Origin: Nonomuraea angiospora
GTDB taxonomy: Bacteria; Actinomycetota; Actinomycetes; Streptosporangiales; Streptosporangiaceae
Direction of reading: 5' to 3'
Assembly: GCF_014873145.1 (NCBI RefSeq)
Contig: NZ_JADBEK010000001.1
Location: 558,001 to 622,000 of the forward strand
Length of the DNA: 64,000 bases
A program made the translations under genes and the position numbers. Below, piece by piece: positions 17,206 through 26,530 of the stretch; the first letter of the stretch is position 1; each line of letters begins with the position of its first letter. The notes beneath the pieces are model-generated. The model had not been told where the DNA came from. It ran no database searches and was given only the letters and a program-made list of their open reading frames with translations.

Positions 17206-18322
17206 CTGACCCGCCTGCAGGCGCCGCCAGCCACACCCTGACCAGCCACAAAAACGACACCACGACCCAGGAAAGGACACCCGCGGGCCCGTGGAACCCC
17301 GCCCACCCGACGTGACAGCCGGGCTTACGCGCTGGCCACAGCACGCAATGCAATCCTCAGCCGGGCCGCTCAGCCGACCACATCCTGATCACGAAAGATC
17401 GAGGCTAAGACTGCATGATTAGCACCGCTCCCGCGCCCGCAGAACGAGGTCCGTGTTTTCGAACAACGGCTGATCAGAGGGTGAAAGGGTGCCCAAAAGT
17501 GGCACGAGAACCTCGGCTGCGATCCATGAACATCCGTTACCTGCGGCGTTGTCAGCAGTTATGTGTTGAGTTAACCTCGACTGGATCAACGAACTGAAGG
17601 CACTCCTGAAGGCCGCAACCTGGTGGTCGGCGCAGGATTGTGACGGAGGTGTGCACGGTCAGGTATGTTACTTCGCAGACAATTCCGCGAGCTGCTCATC
17701 TATAGCCTGACCCTGAGCGTCCTGTGCGGGATGTCCCCGGAAATGCCATTAAGTTCTGCCGGCTTGCTGCGCTTGGGACGGCGTTGTCGCGCGTCAAGCG
17801 AACACTTTGCGTGATGAGAGATTCTCTAAGTCAGATTCTGAAAGGGTCAAGTGGTGCTGGGAAGCCTTGGGCTGGAGAAGAATGCCGACCCCGTGTCGGA
17901 AACAGGTTGTGTCAGCTCTCCAGGCTATCCGCCCAATCACTTTAGTCGTGCAACGACACGGGTGGACCGCTCAAGCTGCGACGATGGGCGTCAGGCTGAT
18001 ACTGAACGGGGTGTCCGCGCTGGTCGTGCCACCGCCTTCCTCATTTCTGCGGAGGGAGTGCCCGGCGCGGCGCCTGCGTTATTGTGACCCGGGGAGGACC
18101 GATCTCGGGTCCATTGACCGGCTCGAGAGCGCCGAACACCCGAGCCGGACGTCATAGTGACGTCTGCCCTTGTTTTCCTGTCACATGCCTGTCGAACGCG
18201 TGTTGGTGCGGCATTGCAGGGGTCATTGATCCGCAACATGAGACATCAGAGGTCAGCGGACTTCGCCTGAAGCAGGCTCACAAAATGGACTGCGGGACGC
18301 GTGGATGCGAGGAGAGATTAGT
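17206..18322. other. About 1.1 kb without a recognisable gene
   Basis: This region follows the transposase remnant and precedes the StrR-family activator. Several short frames of 60-120 codons exist, but none has a good ribosome site, consistent third-position GC bias or a familiar motif. It should contain the promoter of the activator gene. No tRNA, terminator or full StrR-type dyad was found in it. Confidence 0.5.
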
Positions 18323-19405
18323 TTGGGTGGACAAGTCGAGAGGTATTTCTCCGAAGGCGAGATCGCGGCCGCCGGGATTCATCCGCTTCCTGTGCGGGAG
18401 AACGTCGGTGATCAGTCAGAGGTTAAGTGGATACTCATCGATGAGTTAGTGCCTGGCCACTCTCCGCGACTTGAGGGAGAGGACCCGGGGCATGTGCAGG
18501 TTCTCGCGGAGACGCAGGCAGAGTTGCCTCCGATCCTCGTGCACTGGCCGAGCATGCGGGTGATCGACGGAATGCACCGACTGGTTGCCGCGCGGCTCAA
18601 GCAAGAACGGACGATCAAGGTCAGATTCTTCGAAGGTGACGAGTGCGAGGCATTCATCGCCGCCGTGAAGGCCAACGTCACCCACGGATTACCGCTCACC
18701 GTCGCTGATCGGGAAGCCGCGGCGGTCCAGATCATCGAGATCCACCCTCATGCCTCTGACCGGTCGATCGCCGCGATGGCCGGCCTCGGGCCGCGTAGGG
18801 TGGCCGCCCTACGTCAGCGGATGGGTACAGAAGAGGCCCGGTCGCTGGTACGCCTCGGACGTGACGGTCGGCTCCGGCCGTTGAACAGCGCCGACGGCCG
18901 GCGCGTGGCCAGCGAGATCATGGCGAAGCGGCCCGACGCCTCATTACGGGAAGTGGCGAAGCTGGCGGGCATCTCCCCGGCGACGGTGCAGGACGTGCGG
19001 AGGCGGATGGAGCGTGGAGAAGACCCCGTTCCGGCTAAGCTGCGTACCGAACACGAGGAGCCTCGGCCACACAACGGCACCGGCCATGAGGATTCGCCTT
19101 CCGCGCGGAAGAGTCACGTGGATCCTCTTGCCCGAGATTGTGACCGCGGGCCGACGCGGGACCGTGCCTCGATGCTGGAGAGTCTCCGAAAGGATCCATC
19201 GCTGCGCCTCAGCGTCAACGGACGTAAGGTGCTGCACTGGCTGTACACGCACACGGCGGGTCCGAGAGGTTGGGAGGACATCGTGCACGAGATCCCCACT
19301 CATTCCGCCTATGTTGTCGCTCAAATGGCACGCGACTGTGCGTTCGAATGGTCGGTGTTCGCGCAGCAGCTGGAGCGGCGGCTGCAAACCTCCGAAGAGA
19401 GATAG
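18323..19405 (+). CDS. StrR/NovG-family cluster-situated transcriptional activator (ParB-like fold)
   Basis: A protein of about 360 residues closely resembling StrR, NovG and Bbr, pathway activators with a ParB-like N-terminal domain and a helix-turn-helix. Shared landmarks are ELPPILVHWPSMRVIDGMHR, VRFFEGDE, ANVTHGLPL and the HTH segment DASLREVAKLAGISPATVQDV. The TTG at 18323 has GGAGAG just upstream; an ATG six codons earlier lacks a site. Three TTA leucine codons are in frame (18446-18448, 18689-18691 and 18944-18946), so translation probably needs the bldA tRNA. Matching operators lie at 21767-21796 and 38343-38371. It is very probably the activator of Region A. Confidence 0.93.
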   Translation: MGGQVERYFSEGEIAAAGIHPLPVRENVGDQSEVKWILIDELVPGHSPRLEGEDPGHVQVLAETQAELPPILVHWPSMRVIDGMHRLVAARLKQERTIKVRFFEGDECEAFIAAVKANVTHGLPLTVADREAAAVQIIEIHPHASDRSIAAMAGLGPRRVAALRQRMGTEEARSLVRLGRDGRLRPLNSADGRRVASEIMAKRPDASLREVAKLAGISPATVQDVRRRMERGEDPVPAKLRTEHEEPRPHNGTGHEDSPSARKSHVDPLARDCDRGPTRDRASMLESLRKDPSLRLSVNGRKVLHWLYTHTAGPRGWEDIVHEIPTHSAYVVAQMARDCAFEWSVFAQQLERRLQTSEER

Positions 19406-19498
19406 GCGCGCCGCCGAGCCCTTCAGCGGGCGATCGCATGCGGTGCGGGGCCGGACAGCCGGCGGCTTCGCTCCGATGACTGTTCCGGCTCGACCCGC

Positions 19499-20416
19499 TC
19501 AGCTCGGTGAGATGGCCGGACGGGGCGGTCTCCCCTGGGCAGCCTGCAGATCCGGGCGAAGGACGATACGTAGCCCCCGGCAGTGATGGCGGACGACGCC
19601 AAGTTCGCCCTTCGCCAACGGCAACGCGCGATTCAGCGTCGAGCCGAAACAGAACGCGGCATATTCCTTGGTGAAGAACCTGGGCGCCAGGCAAGCCAGT
19701 GAGAGATCCAGCGTCTTGGTCAAGCCGTCACTGTCCACGACCTCCACCCAGGCATGCCTCTGGGCGCCAAGCCCCGCGACCAGGTAGCCGACTCGCATGT
19801 GCGAGTCCCTTTTGATGTCCTTGAGGTGGTCGGCGAGTGCCAAGGAGAGGCCGACGCAATCACCGATGTTCCACCGGGAGGTGTAGGAAACCTCTATGGA
19901 CAGTTTGGGCGGGGTGTAGTGGTACCGATACCGCTGTAGCGCGTACTGCCATACCTCACCGATCCGGGTGTCCTGGATGGTCGCGTTCGTGCCCTGGCGT
20001 GTGATCACTCCATGCCACTCGGCCCGGCCCGCTACGGTGATTCTTTTATCCCATGCGCTGCCACACAGTTCTGGCGCCTCCCAATCGTAGCTCTCGCATG
20101 CGGTGGCCTGTGGGCAAGTGGCGCTCATGACGACGTTGAACCACAGCGCGCGGGTTCGATCCGAGTGCACGACAATGCGGCCGAGATGCTTCATCTCGAG
20201 CTCCGGCTGGGTGTTGCCCAGACCGGAGTACAAGGCCAGGTTGTACATGTCCCGGGCGTCATAATACGTTCGGCCCTCGACCTGAATGGCACCCGGGATG
20301 GAAGCTGGATCAAGACGGGGGCAGCGAAGTATCTGCCGAGTACGATCGAGGTCGATCAGATCGCGATACTCCGGCGGCGTGGGGACCACTTGCCGCCATG
20401 CGTGACGCAGGTCCAT
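19499..20416 (-). CDS. Transglutaminase-fold protein (putative amide synthase), paralogue 2
   Basis: A 305-residue transglutaminase-fold protein with Cys187 in WNIGDC, His221 in AQRHAWVEV and Asp237 in KTLDLSLA as the probable triad. It is more divergent than the other two paralogues but shares the overall layout: an N-terminal helical part, a central beta part with ATCP near residue 100, and the triad in the last third. The ATG at 20414-20416 follows GGAGAGG. It converges on the activator gene (93-base gap) and is divergent from paralogue 3 across a 415-base spacer. Formation of amide bonds with carrier-bound acyl groups is the favoured role, from context and from AdmF-like enzymes. Confidence 0.72.
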   Translation of the reverse strand: MDLRHAWRQVVPTPPEYRDLIDLDRTRQILRCPRLDPASIPGAIQVEGRTYYDARDMYNLALYSGLGNTQPELEMKHLGRIVVHSDRTRALWFNVVMSATCPQATACESYDWEAPELCGSAWDKRITVAGRAEWHGVITRQGTNATIQDTRIGEVWQYALQRYRYHYTPPKLSIEVSYTSRWNIGDCVGLSLALADHLKDIKRDSHMRVGYLVAGLGAQRHAWVEVVDSDGLTKTLDLSLACLAPRFFTKEYAAFCFGSTLNRALPLAKGELGVVRHHCRGLRIVLRPDLQAAQGRPPRPAISPS

Positions 20417-20831
20417 TTCCAACCTCTCCGGATCATCGGTGGATACGTTGCCTGGGCTCGGTAGTCCATTTCAGCCAGGCGTCATCAGTTGAGCAACACG
20501 CGGGTGCTCACCCTATGGGGCTCTTGTCCATGATTCTTGGACGACGGCGAGCAGCGATCCCCGCCCAAATATGTATCATCTCTTGCACCGCGCGCCCCCG
20601 CGTGAGCGGTCTGACAACCGTCGGATTCCGTCGAGGGCCCAAGAGCTGTCCATGGGTGCAGTTGTGGGCGAAGAGATTCCCTGTCGATCGTAGGAACGAT
20701 GCGATCAGTCGCGTTCGGTGATATTCGCGGACGCAGGCCGCCATATGAACAGCTGCCATAGACGATCGGGAACGGTGCCGAAGCCAGGCGGGCCTCCTGT
20801 CGATGGCCGTCCCGGGTGAGGAGAGCCAGCC
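20417..20831. other. Divergent intergenic region between transglutaminase-fold paralogues 2 and 3
   Basis: A 415-base spacer that must hold the promoters of both divergent genes. A short inverted repeat (TGAGCA and TGCTCA separated by nine bases, near 20493-20513) is present. No StrR-type operator was found. It shows no coding signal in either strand. Confidence 0.45.
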
Positions 20832-21749
20832 GTGGCCATGGACCTGACTGATGAGCTTGACCGACACATGCGCACCTTGCTGCCGAAGCTCAAGCTCATC
20901 CCCGACGAGGCGCGGGCGTTCACGATGTCGATGGACGACGCGATCCGGGGCTACCGCTTCACTCGTGAGCTACTGGAACGCCTGCTGGCTTACGGACTGC
21001 CGGCTGCCGGTGGGCCCGACGGGCCGCGCATGGACGATCTGGATCTGCGCAACGTAGCCCTGCGCCTCGGGTTCGGGCCGGTCGCGCTGGCGGCCCGACG
21101 GTTCTGGGCGGCCAGCCTCAACCAATCGGGTGGTCAGGCGCGAACCTATGAAATCTTCTATCACGCGACCTGCCCCACGCCCGGCCATGGATCGGTCTGC
21201 CGCTACAGATTCGCGCTACCGGGCGGAGGGCACGTCGATTGCGAAATCCCGGCGGACGGCGGCGCCTCGTACAAGACCACGTTTTCCCTCGACACAGAAT
21301 GGCCGTTGCTTCCCTCAGAAAGCCGGCACATCCTCGAGGTCATGGAGGGACTGGAATTCATGTACCTCCCGGGACCGCTCAAGACCGATCTCGACTTCAT
21401 CCGGCGGACCGGTCTGTCCGACTGCCGCGGTACGACCGAGTTCCTGGTGCGCGAGGGTCGTCGCCATGGAGTACCGGTGCGGCCATCATTCGGATTCATC
21501 GTCGCCCCGCCGTACTCCTCCCGCCACAACTGGGCGGAGTTTCTGGTGGGGGACCGATGGGTGCCGATTGATCCGGTGCTGATCAGGTTGATGGTCGACA
21601 TGGGGCTGCTTGACGCGCGTGACTGGCCCGGTTTCCGCTCGCCGGGAACAATGCTGGTGCGCATCGGCGATGGACCGACGTGGATAGTCGCGCACGAGGG
21701 CGATCCCGTTCCCGCCGAGGTACGGACCAGACGGCTGCGCCGGGACTGA
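20832..21749 (+). CDS. Transglutaminase-fold protein (putative amide synthase), paralogue 3
   Basis: A 305-residue close paralogue of the protein at 13058-13972. The triad is Cys198 in TGLSDC, His232 in SSRHNWAEF and Asp247 in VPIDPVLI. The blocks DLDLRNVALRL, GPLKTDLDF and the W-P ending also match between the two. The GTG at 20832-20834 has GAGGAG upstream; an ATG two codons later is the alternative. It is followed by the first StrR-type operator, so it is not part of the aminotransferase operon. Having two close paralogues and one distant one suggests that several different amide bonds are made, or that one copy has taken a hydrolase role. Confidence 0.74.
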   Translation: MAMDLTDELDRHMRTLLPKLKLIPDEARAFTMSMDDAIRGYRFTRELLERLLAYGLPAAGGPDGPRMDDLDLRNVALRLGFGPVALAARRFWAASLNQSGGQARTYEIFYHATCPTPGHGSVCRYRFALPGGGHVDCEIPADGGASYKTTFSLDTEWPLLPSESRHILEVMEGLEFMYLPGPLKTDLDFIRRTGLSDCRGTTEFLVREGRRHGVPVRPSFGFIVAPPYSSRHNWAEFLVGDRWVPIDPVLIRLMVDMGLLDARDWPGFRSPGTMLVRIGDGPTWIVAHEGDPVPAEVRTRRLRRD

Positions 21750-21766
21750 TTCCGCACCGTGCGGCC

Positions 21767-21796
21767 GTTCGACTAGTGCTGCCGAATCAGTCGAAC
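21767..21796. promoter_or_regulatory. StrR-family operator (dyad) upstream of the aminotransferase operon
   Basis: A perfect 8-base dyad: GTTCGACT at 21767-21774 and AGTCGAAC at 21789-21796, 30 bases overall. The published StrR-family consensus is GTTCGACTG-N11-CAGTCGAAC (29 bases), so this site has one extra spacer base. It lies about 200 bases upstream of the aminotransferase start, in the only spacer ahead of that operon. With a StrR homologue 2.4 kb away the match is unlikely to be chance. Confidence 0.8.
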
Positions 21797-21994
21797 ACGA
21801 TTACCTTCGGGCGGAGCGGTGCACCCTTTTCGTCCGGAGGCGAATACGTGCTTCGAGCCGCGTCGGCGCCTCCCCTAATGGGCTTGGTCTTGCGCTGGCC
21901 AAACAGCGCAGAAGGCTGCTTAGGTGGCTGACGTGTTGGAATCGCCCGTCCGTGTAGACCCTGAGCTGCTTTCCCCACACCCGGAGGGCCTGTC

Positions 21995-23272
21995 TTGGGC
22001 GAATTAGGAATGCACACCACCGCTGCTCCCTCCGCGACCGCACGTATGGCTTTCACTCACATGAAACGCCATTTGCCGCCGAAGCAGGCACTCAGCGGCC
22101 GGCTGACGGGCAACGGGGCCGTCGAGGTCGGTGCGTCTGGATGCCACGTGGAACTGTCCGACGGGCGGAGCGCGCTCGACTTCGGGTCCTACGCGGTGAC
22201 GATCCTGGGGCACCGGCACCCCGACGTACTGGAGGCCGTGCACCGCCAGCTCGACCTCATGCCGACAGCCACCCGGCTGCTCACCAACCCGGTGACCGCG
22301 GCGGCCGCTGCGGCGCTCGCCGCCTATCTCGGCGGCGCGCTCAACCGCGTCTTCTTCGGAGCGAACGGCGCGGACGCCGTAGAGGCCGCTATCAAGCTCG
22401 CGCGCCTGGCGAGTGGACGCGACCGGATCGTGGCGGTGCAAGGAGGCTTCCACGGCAAGTCCCTCGGGGCGCTGGCGCTCACGCACCATGAGCGCTTTCG
22501 CGGCGGGCTGCACGACGTGCTGGCACCAGTGGTTCACGTCTCACCGGACGATCCGGACGCCGTGGCGAGGGAGTGCGCCGCAGGGGACGTGGCGGCCCTG
22601 GTGTTCGAGCCGTTGCAGGGGGAGAACGGGGTCCGCCCCCTGGACGGTGAGGTGGTGCGCGCGTGGTGTGCGGCAGCGGCCGACCACGACACGTTCGTCG
22701 TCGCCGATGAGATCCAGACCGGTCTTCGCCGCTGCGGCGAGCGCTCGCTCGCGCTGGTCACGGGGCTCCCTGTCGACGCCGTCCTGCTGGGGAAGTCGCT
22801 GGGAGGCGGCGTGCTGCCGCTGTCGGCCGCTGTGTGTAGCGAGCGCTTGTACGCGCCGTTGCTCGCTGATCCCACCGTTCATTCGACGACGTTCTCCGGG
22901 CACCCGCTGGCGTGCGCGGCCCTGCCCGTCGCGCTCGAAGCCATCGAGGCGTCGGCCGTTCAGGGGCGGGTGGTGGCCGCCGCGATGGAACGCGGGCTGG
23001 CGCGCATACGGCATGAGCACGCTCACCTCGTCGAGGAGGTGCGGGGGAGAGGCCTGCTATGGGGTCTCGACCTGCCCTCCGAGGATCTCACAGCGAAGCT
23101 GATCGTACGGCTCGCGCACGCCGGGCTTCTGGTGTCGCCGTGCATGAGCAGGCCCGCCACGCTGAGACTGATGCCGCCGATGGTGGCGGGCGTCGCCGAG
23201 GTCGAACAGGCATTGGAGATCCTCTCGTCGGTCCTGTCCGAACTGCCCGCGCATCCTGGGGCGAAGACCTGA
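21995..23272 (+). CDS. Class III PLP-dependent aminotransferase
   Basis: A 425-residue fold-type I aminotransferase of class III (acetylornithine/omega-amino acid type). The cofactor Asp is in VVADEIQTG (Asp238) and the Schiff-base Lys is Lys267 in LLGKSLGGGVLPL. The segments GANGADAVEAAIKLAR and GGFHGKSLGAL also fit. The TTG at 21995 is preceded by GGAGGG six bases upstream; an ATG at 22010 lies in frame but has a poorer site. It leads an operon with a diiron protein and a long ACAD and has a StrR-type operator upstream. It probably aminates an aldehyde or keto group of a carrier-bound or free intermediate; the substrate is not evident. Confidence 0.9.
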   Translation: MGELGMHTTAAPSATARMAFTHMKRHLPPKQALSGRLTGNGAVEVGASGCHVELSDGRSALDFGSYAVTILGHRHPDVLEAVHRQLDLMPTATRLLTNPVTAAAAAALAAYLGGALNRVFFGANGADAVEAAIKLARLASGRDRIVAVQGGFHGKSLGALALTHHERFRGGLHDVLAPVVHVSPDDPDAVARECAAGDVAALVFEPLQGENGVRPLDGEVVRAWCAAAADHDTFVVADEIQTGLRRCGERSLALVTGLPVDAVLLGKSLGGGVLPLSAAVCSERLYAPLLADPTVHSTTFSGHPLACAALPVALEAIEASAVQGRVVAAAMERGLARIRHEHAHLVEEVRGRGLLWGLDLPSEDLTAKLIVRLAHAGLLVSPCMSRPATLRLMPPMVAGVAEVEQALEILSSVLSELPAHPGAKT

Positions 23273-23416
23273 ACCGTGCGGCCCGTGCTCAAAGGCGGGC
23301 GATCAGGTACGCCGTCCCCAGCGGCCCTCCATGCCGGTCGGCCGGCGGAAGGCCTACATCCAGGAACTGCCCGCGTGACCCGGCGACACGCGGCTGAGGG
23401 AAGACAGGGAGTCCTC

Positions 23417-24382
23417 ATGACGGAAAGGATCGGATCGACCGACATCGAATCTCTGGTCATCACGAGATTCAACTGGGACTACGCCGCGAAGCAGCCGAGG
23501 CTGCGTGCCCTCTACGAAAAGGGAAAGGCAGCTCAATGGAATGCGGTGACCGACATCGACTGGACGCCGCAGTTGCACTACGGAGCTCCGCTGACGGACA
23601 GTCCGTCGACGGGGGCGGCGCAGGCGCGCCGCCCTGACAACTGCCCCGTACCGAGGGAGCTGTGGAACGACTACCGCTGGGAGTACCACGCCTGGATCAC
23701 CAGCCAGTTCCTCCACGGCGAGCAGGGCGCGCTCCTGGCGACCGCCCGCCTGGTGGAGACCGCCCCTGACCTCGACGACAAGTTCTACGCCGCCAGCCAG
23801 GTCACTGACGAGGCGCGGCACGTCGAGGCCTTCTCCATGTACCTTGAGCGGCTCGGGCACGGTTACCCGATCAACCCGGCACTCCACGCGATGCTGTCGA
23901 ACATCGTGTCCGATAGTCGTTGGGACATCATCTACCTCGGTATGCAGATCATTGTGGAAGGGCTGGCGCTCGCCGTCTTCAGGATGAGCCAGGTCTCGGG
24001 GTTCGACCCGATCATCCGGCAGATCACCAGGCTGGTCGCGCGGGACGAGGCCAGGCATGTGGCGTTCGGAGTGCTCGCTCTGGAGGGACTGTCCAACGAG
24101 CTGAGCAGCCGGGAGAAGTCCGATCGGGAGGAGTTCATCAAGGAGTCGGCACTGCTCATGTCGCGCCGATTCCGGCTCGAAGAGGTGTGGGAGCGTATGG
24201 ATATCAATGTGGCGGCCGGGGTGGAGTTCGCGACGACGGATCCGGTGATGTGTGATTTCCGCCGGCTGATGTTCTCGAAAATCATCAGTAGTCTGGCCAA
24301 GCTGGAACTGCTCACCGAGGGCGTGCGGGAACACATGGAGCAGTTGTCCCTGCTGCGACGCTCGGTGGGTGGCCGCCGATGA
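23417..24382 (+). CDS. Ferritin-like diiron oxygenase/oxidase
   Basis: A 321-residue helical protein with a complete ferritin-like diiron site: Glu102 in HGEQGALL, Glu132 and His135 in TDEARHVEAF, Glu181 in IIVEGLALAVF, and Glu211 and His214 in RDEARHVAF. This E-ExxH-E-ExxH pattern is typical of diiron N-oxygenases, desaturases and related enzymes. The ATG at 23417 follows AGGGAG; the longer frame before it has no site. Its last four bases overlap the ACAD start (ATGA). With an aminotransferase before and an ACAD after it, oxidation of an amine or of an acyl chain is likely. I could not place it in a named subfamily such as AurF. Confidence 0.82.
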   Translation: MTERIGSTDIESLVITRFNWDYAAKQPRLRALYEKGKAAQWNAVTDIDWTPQLHYGAPLTDSPSTGAAQARRPDNCPVPRELWNDYRWEYHAWITSQFLHGEQGALLATARLVETAPDLDDKFYAASQVTDEARHVEAFSMYLERLGHGYPINPALHAMLSNIVSDSRWDIIYLGMQIIVEGLALAVFRMSQVSGFDPIIRQITRLVARDEARHVAFGVLALEGLSNELSSREKSDREEFIKESALLMSRRFRLEEVWERMDINVAAGVEFATTDPVMCDFRRLMFSKIISSLAKLELLTEGVREHMEQLSLLRRSVGGRR

Positions 24383-26097
24383 CCGATCGGGGCGAGATCG
24401 CCTGGCAGCGGTTGATGCGGGACGACATTTGCCGTACCGGGCCATTGAGTGACATCGAGGATTATCTCGCGCAGCCGTCGACGACGGCGATGCTCGACGA
24501 GGCGGAACGGCGCGGTGCGTATCCGCGTGCCGTGATCGGTGGCCTCCGCGCTCGGGCCCTGGCCGAGCTGTTCGTGCCGGACCGGGCCAACTGCCTGGAA
24601 CTGAACACGCTCGACGCGCTCACGGCGCGACGGAGCGGGAGCCTGGCCGTCTCCATCGGAAGCACCGCCTTGGCATTGCTGCCCGTGTACCTGTCGGGCA
24701 GCGACGAGCAGTGCGGGTGGGTGGCCCGGCGCCTGCGTGCCGGAGCGTCCGCGGCGATGCTTCTCACCGAGCTGGACCACGGCTCGAACCTGCTGCGCAA
24801 CGAGGCCGCCGCACGACGTGGCGACGGCGGTTTCACGCTCCAGGGGGAGAAGCATCTCATCAACGGCGGATCAGAGCACGACCTGCTGATGGCGTTCCTG
24901 CGTACCCGCCCTGGACCTCCTGCCGAGCAGCGGTTGGCCGGGCTTCGCGATTTCTCCCTCTTCCTGCTGGAACGCGACGCGACCGTCGAGCCGCTGCCCC
25001 GGTGGCGGACCATGCCGGTACGGGCGGCGGACATCTCCGGCGTGCGGTTCCGCGACACGTGGGCGCCGGACGACGCAGTGGTCGGGAGACTGGGGGAGGG
25101 CTTCGCCATCGTCCAGAAGAGTCTGATGCTGTCGCATGGAGGCGTTGCCGCGTTCGCGTCCGGCGCGGTCTCCGGAGCACTTGAGATCGCGCTGCGCCAC
25201 GCGAGAACGCGTGATGTGTACGGCGGTCCCATCGTGTCGCTGGGTGCCATCGCCGAGCACCTCGTTCGCATGACAGTCCTTGACGTCGTCATCGCGGCCC
25301 TGGCCGTCAAGGCCGCATATGCGAGCAATCGGTTCGGTTCTGGAGCAGGTTATTTTGGCGCGGTCGCCAAGTACGCCTGTTGCCGGCTCGCGGAGGAGGC
25401 CGTGGGCGAGGGACGGCACGTCCTGGGGGCACGCGCCTTCCTTGAGTCCCTGCCCTACGCCCGGTTCGTCCGTGACGTGCCGCTGTATGGCGTGTTCGAC
25501 GGCACCAGTCATGTCATGCTCGACGAGCTCGGCGCGCAGATGATGCGCTTCGCCACCACGGCGCGCACCCGTCCGAGCACGGACGCGCTCCGGAGCGTCT
25601 ACCTGGCCAAGCCGCAGCCCATCCGTGCGACGCGTCGCACCTGGCGGCCCTACGCCCCCGCTTTGGCCGGTCGGTGCGGCGATCTCGCGTCCGAGTCGGG
25701 TAGCGCGCCCGTTGAGGCGCTGGCGGACTTGGCGCTCGCGCTGGACGGAGTGACGCGGGCCGCGCGCGCCACTGGCCGCTGGGCCGCCGAACAAGCCCTC
25801 CGGTTCGAGCTGGCGGCCGTGCTGGCCGAGATCGAGGCGCTGCTGGCGGTGTGCGAGCTGGCGTCGCCCGCGTGCCGCGTGACCTTGGGGCTGCCCGACG
25901 GGGTGACGGAGACGGATGCCGCCGTTCCCGGCGTCGCTGTGGAGTGGCTCGGCGGCCGGCTGGCAGACCGCCTGCGGGGCCTCAGCCGCGCCGTCGGCTC
26001 GCCCGAGGCCGAGAAGGCGGTCGGTGTGTTGTCCACCTACCAGGCTCCGGGCCAGGACAGGGCCCTACTGCGAGAGGCCGTGACGCGGACGGATTAG
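24379..26097 (+). CDS. Long acyl-CoA dehydrogenase family protein
   Basis: A 572-residue flavoprotein, longer than ordinary ACADs (about 380-400). The core has MLLTELDHGSNLLRNEAA (about 130-147), and the C-terminal helical domain has LGAIAEHLVRM and VPLYGVFDGTSHVMLDELG. In this last motif Asp replaces the medium-chain catalytic Glu. About 150 extra residues follow (from roughly 420), Ala/Leu/Glu-rich and helical, as in the longer ACADs of the VLCAD/ACAD9 or PigA type. It is coupled to the diiron gene. A combined role in desaturating or oxidising a carrier-bound or aminated intermediate is probable, but the exact reaction is unknown. Confidence 0.8.
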   Translation: MTDRGEIAWQRLMRDDICRTGPLSDIEDYLAQPSTTAMLDEAERRGAYPRAVIGGLRARALAELFVPDRANCLELNTLDALTARRSGSLAVSIGSTALALLPVYLSGSDEQCGWVARRLRAGASAAMLLTELDHGSNLLRNEAAARRGDGGFTLQGEKHLINGGSEHDLLMAFLRTRPGPPAEQRLAGLRDFSLFLLERDATVEPLPRWRTMPVRAADISGVRFRDTWAPDDAVVGRLGEGFAIVQKSLMLSHGGVAAFASGAVSGALEIALRHARTRDVYGGPIVSLGAIAEHLVRMTVLDVVIAALAVKAAYASNRFGSGAGYFGAVAKYACCRLAEEAVGEGRHVLGARAFLESLPYARFVRDVPLYGVFDGTSHVMLDELGAQMMRFATTARTRPSTDALRSVYLAKPQPIRATRRTWRPYAPALAGRCGDLASESGSAPVEALADLALALDGVTRAARATGRWAAEQALRFELAAVLAEIEALLAVCELASPACRVTLGLPDGVTETDAAVPGVAVEWLGGRLADRLRGLSRAVGSPEAEKAVGVLSTYQAPGQDRALLREAVTRTD

Positions 26098-26173
26098 CCA
26101 AGGCCCGGGCTGGCCGGCCGGGGATGGATCAGCCCGAACGCGAGCAGGCCGGCCGGGGCGATCGGGCTTCGGG

Positions 26174-26530
26174 CTACAGGAAGTCCAGCGCGGCGGCGTC
26201 GATGGCGGCCTCGACGGCGCCCATGGCCGGCAGCGTGGCCTCATTCGTGCACACCTTCTCTGTGAGGTACTCGCACAGCTCGCTCACGGTGCCGACCGGA
26301 GGAGCCTCGCCCATACTCGCCGGATCCATCATGAAGAGGTCTTCCAGATTGAAGGCGAGCTCCAGCAAACGCATCGAGTCGAACCCCAGGTCCTCCAGAA
26401 GCCGGGCGTCGAGGTGAGCGTGCTCGGAAGGCTCCGGTGCGAACATTCCGACCATCCGTTGTACGACATCGTCTACTTTCGGTCGGAGAGCCTCATGGTC
26501 GTGACGCGTGCACGCGTGGGTGTCGGACAT
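26174..26530 (-). CDS. Acyl carrier protein with C-terminal extension
   Basis: A 118-residue carrier protein. The attachment Ser is in LEDLGFDSMRLLELAFNLED (Ser about residue 52), flanked by the typical acidic helix II. About 25 residues beyond the normal end (MGAVEAAIDAAALDFL) form a possible extra helix. The ATG at 26528-26530 has AGAGAGG upstream. It converges on the ACAD operon (76-base gap) and is divergent from the FAAL gene. Position suggests it is the partner of the FAAL or of the CoA-ligase-like enzyme; the sequence cannot decide which. Confidence 0.9.
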   Translation of the reverse strand: MSDTHACTRHDHEALRPKVDDVVQRMVGMFAPEPSEHAHLDARLLEDLGFDSMRLLELAFNLEDLFMMDPASMGEAPPVGTVSELCEYLTEKVCTNEATLPAMGAVEAAIDAAALDFL

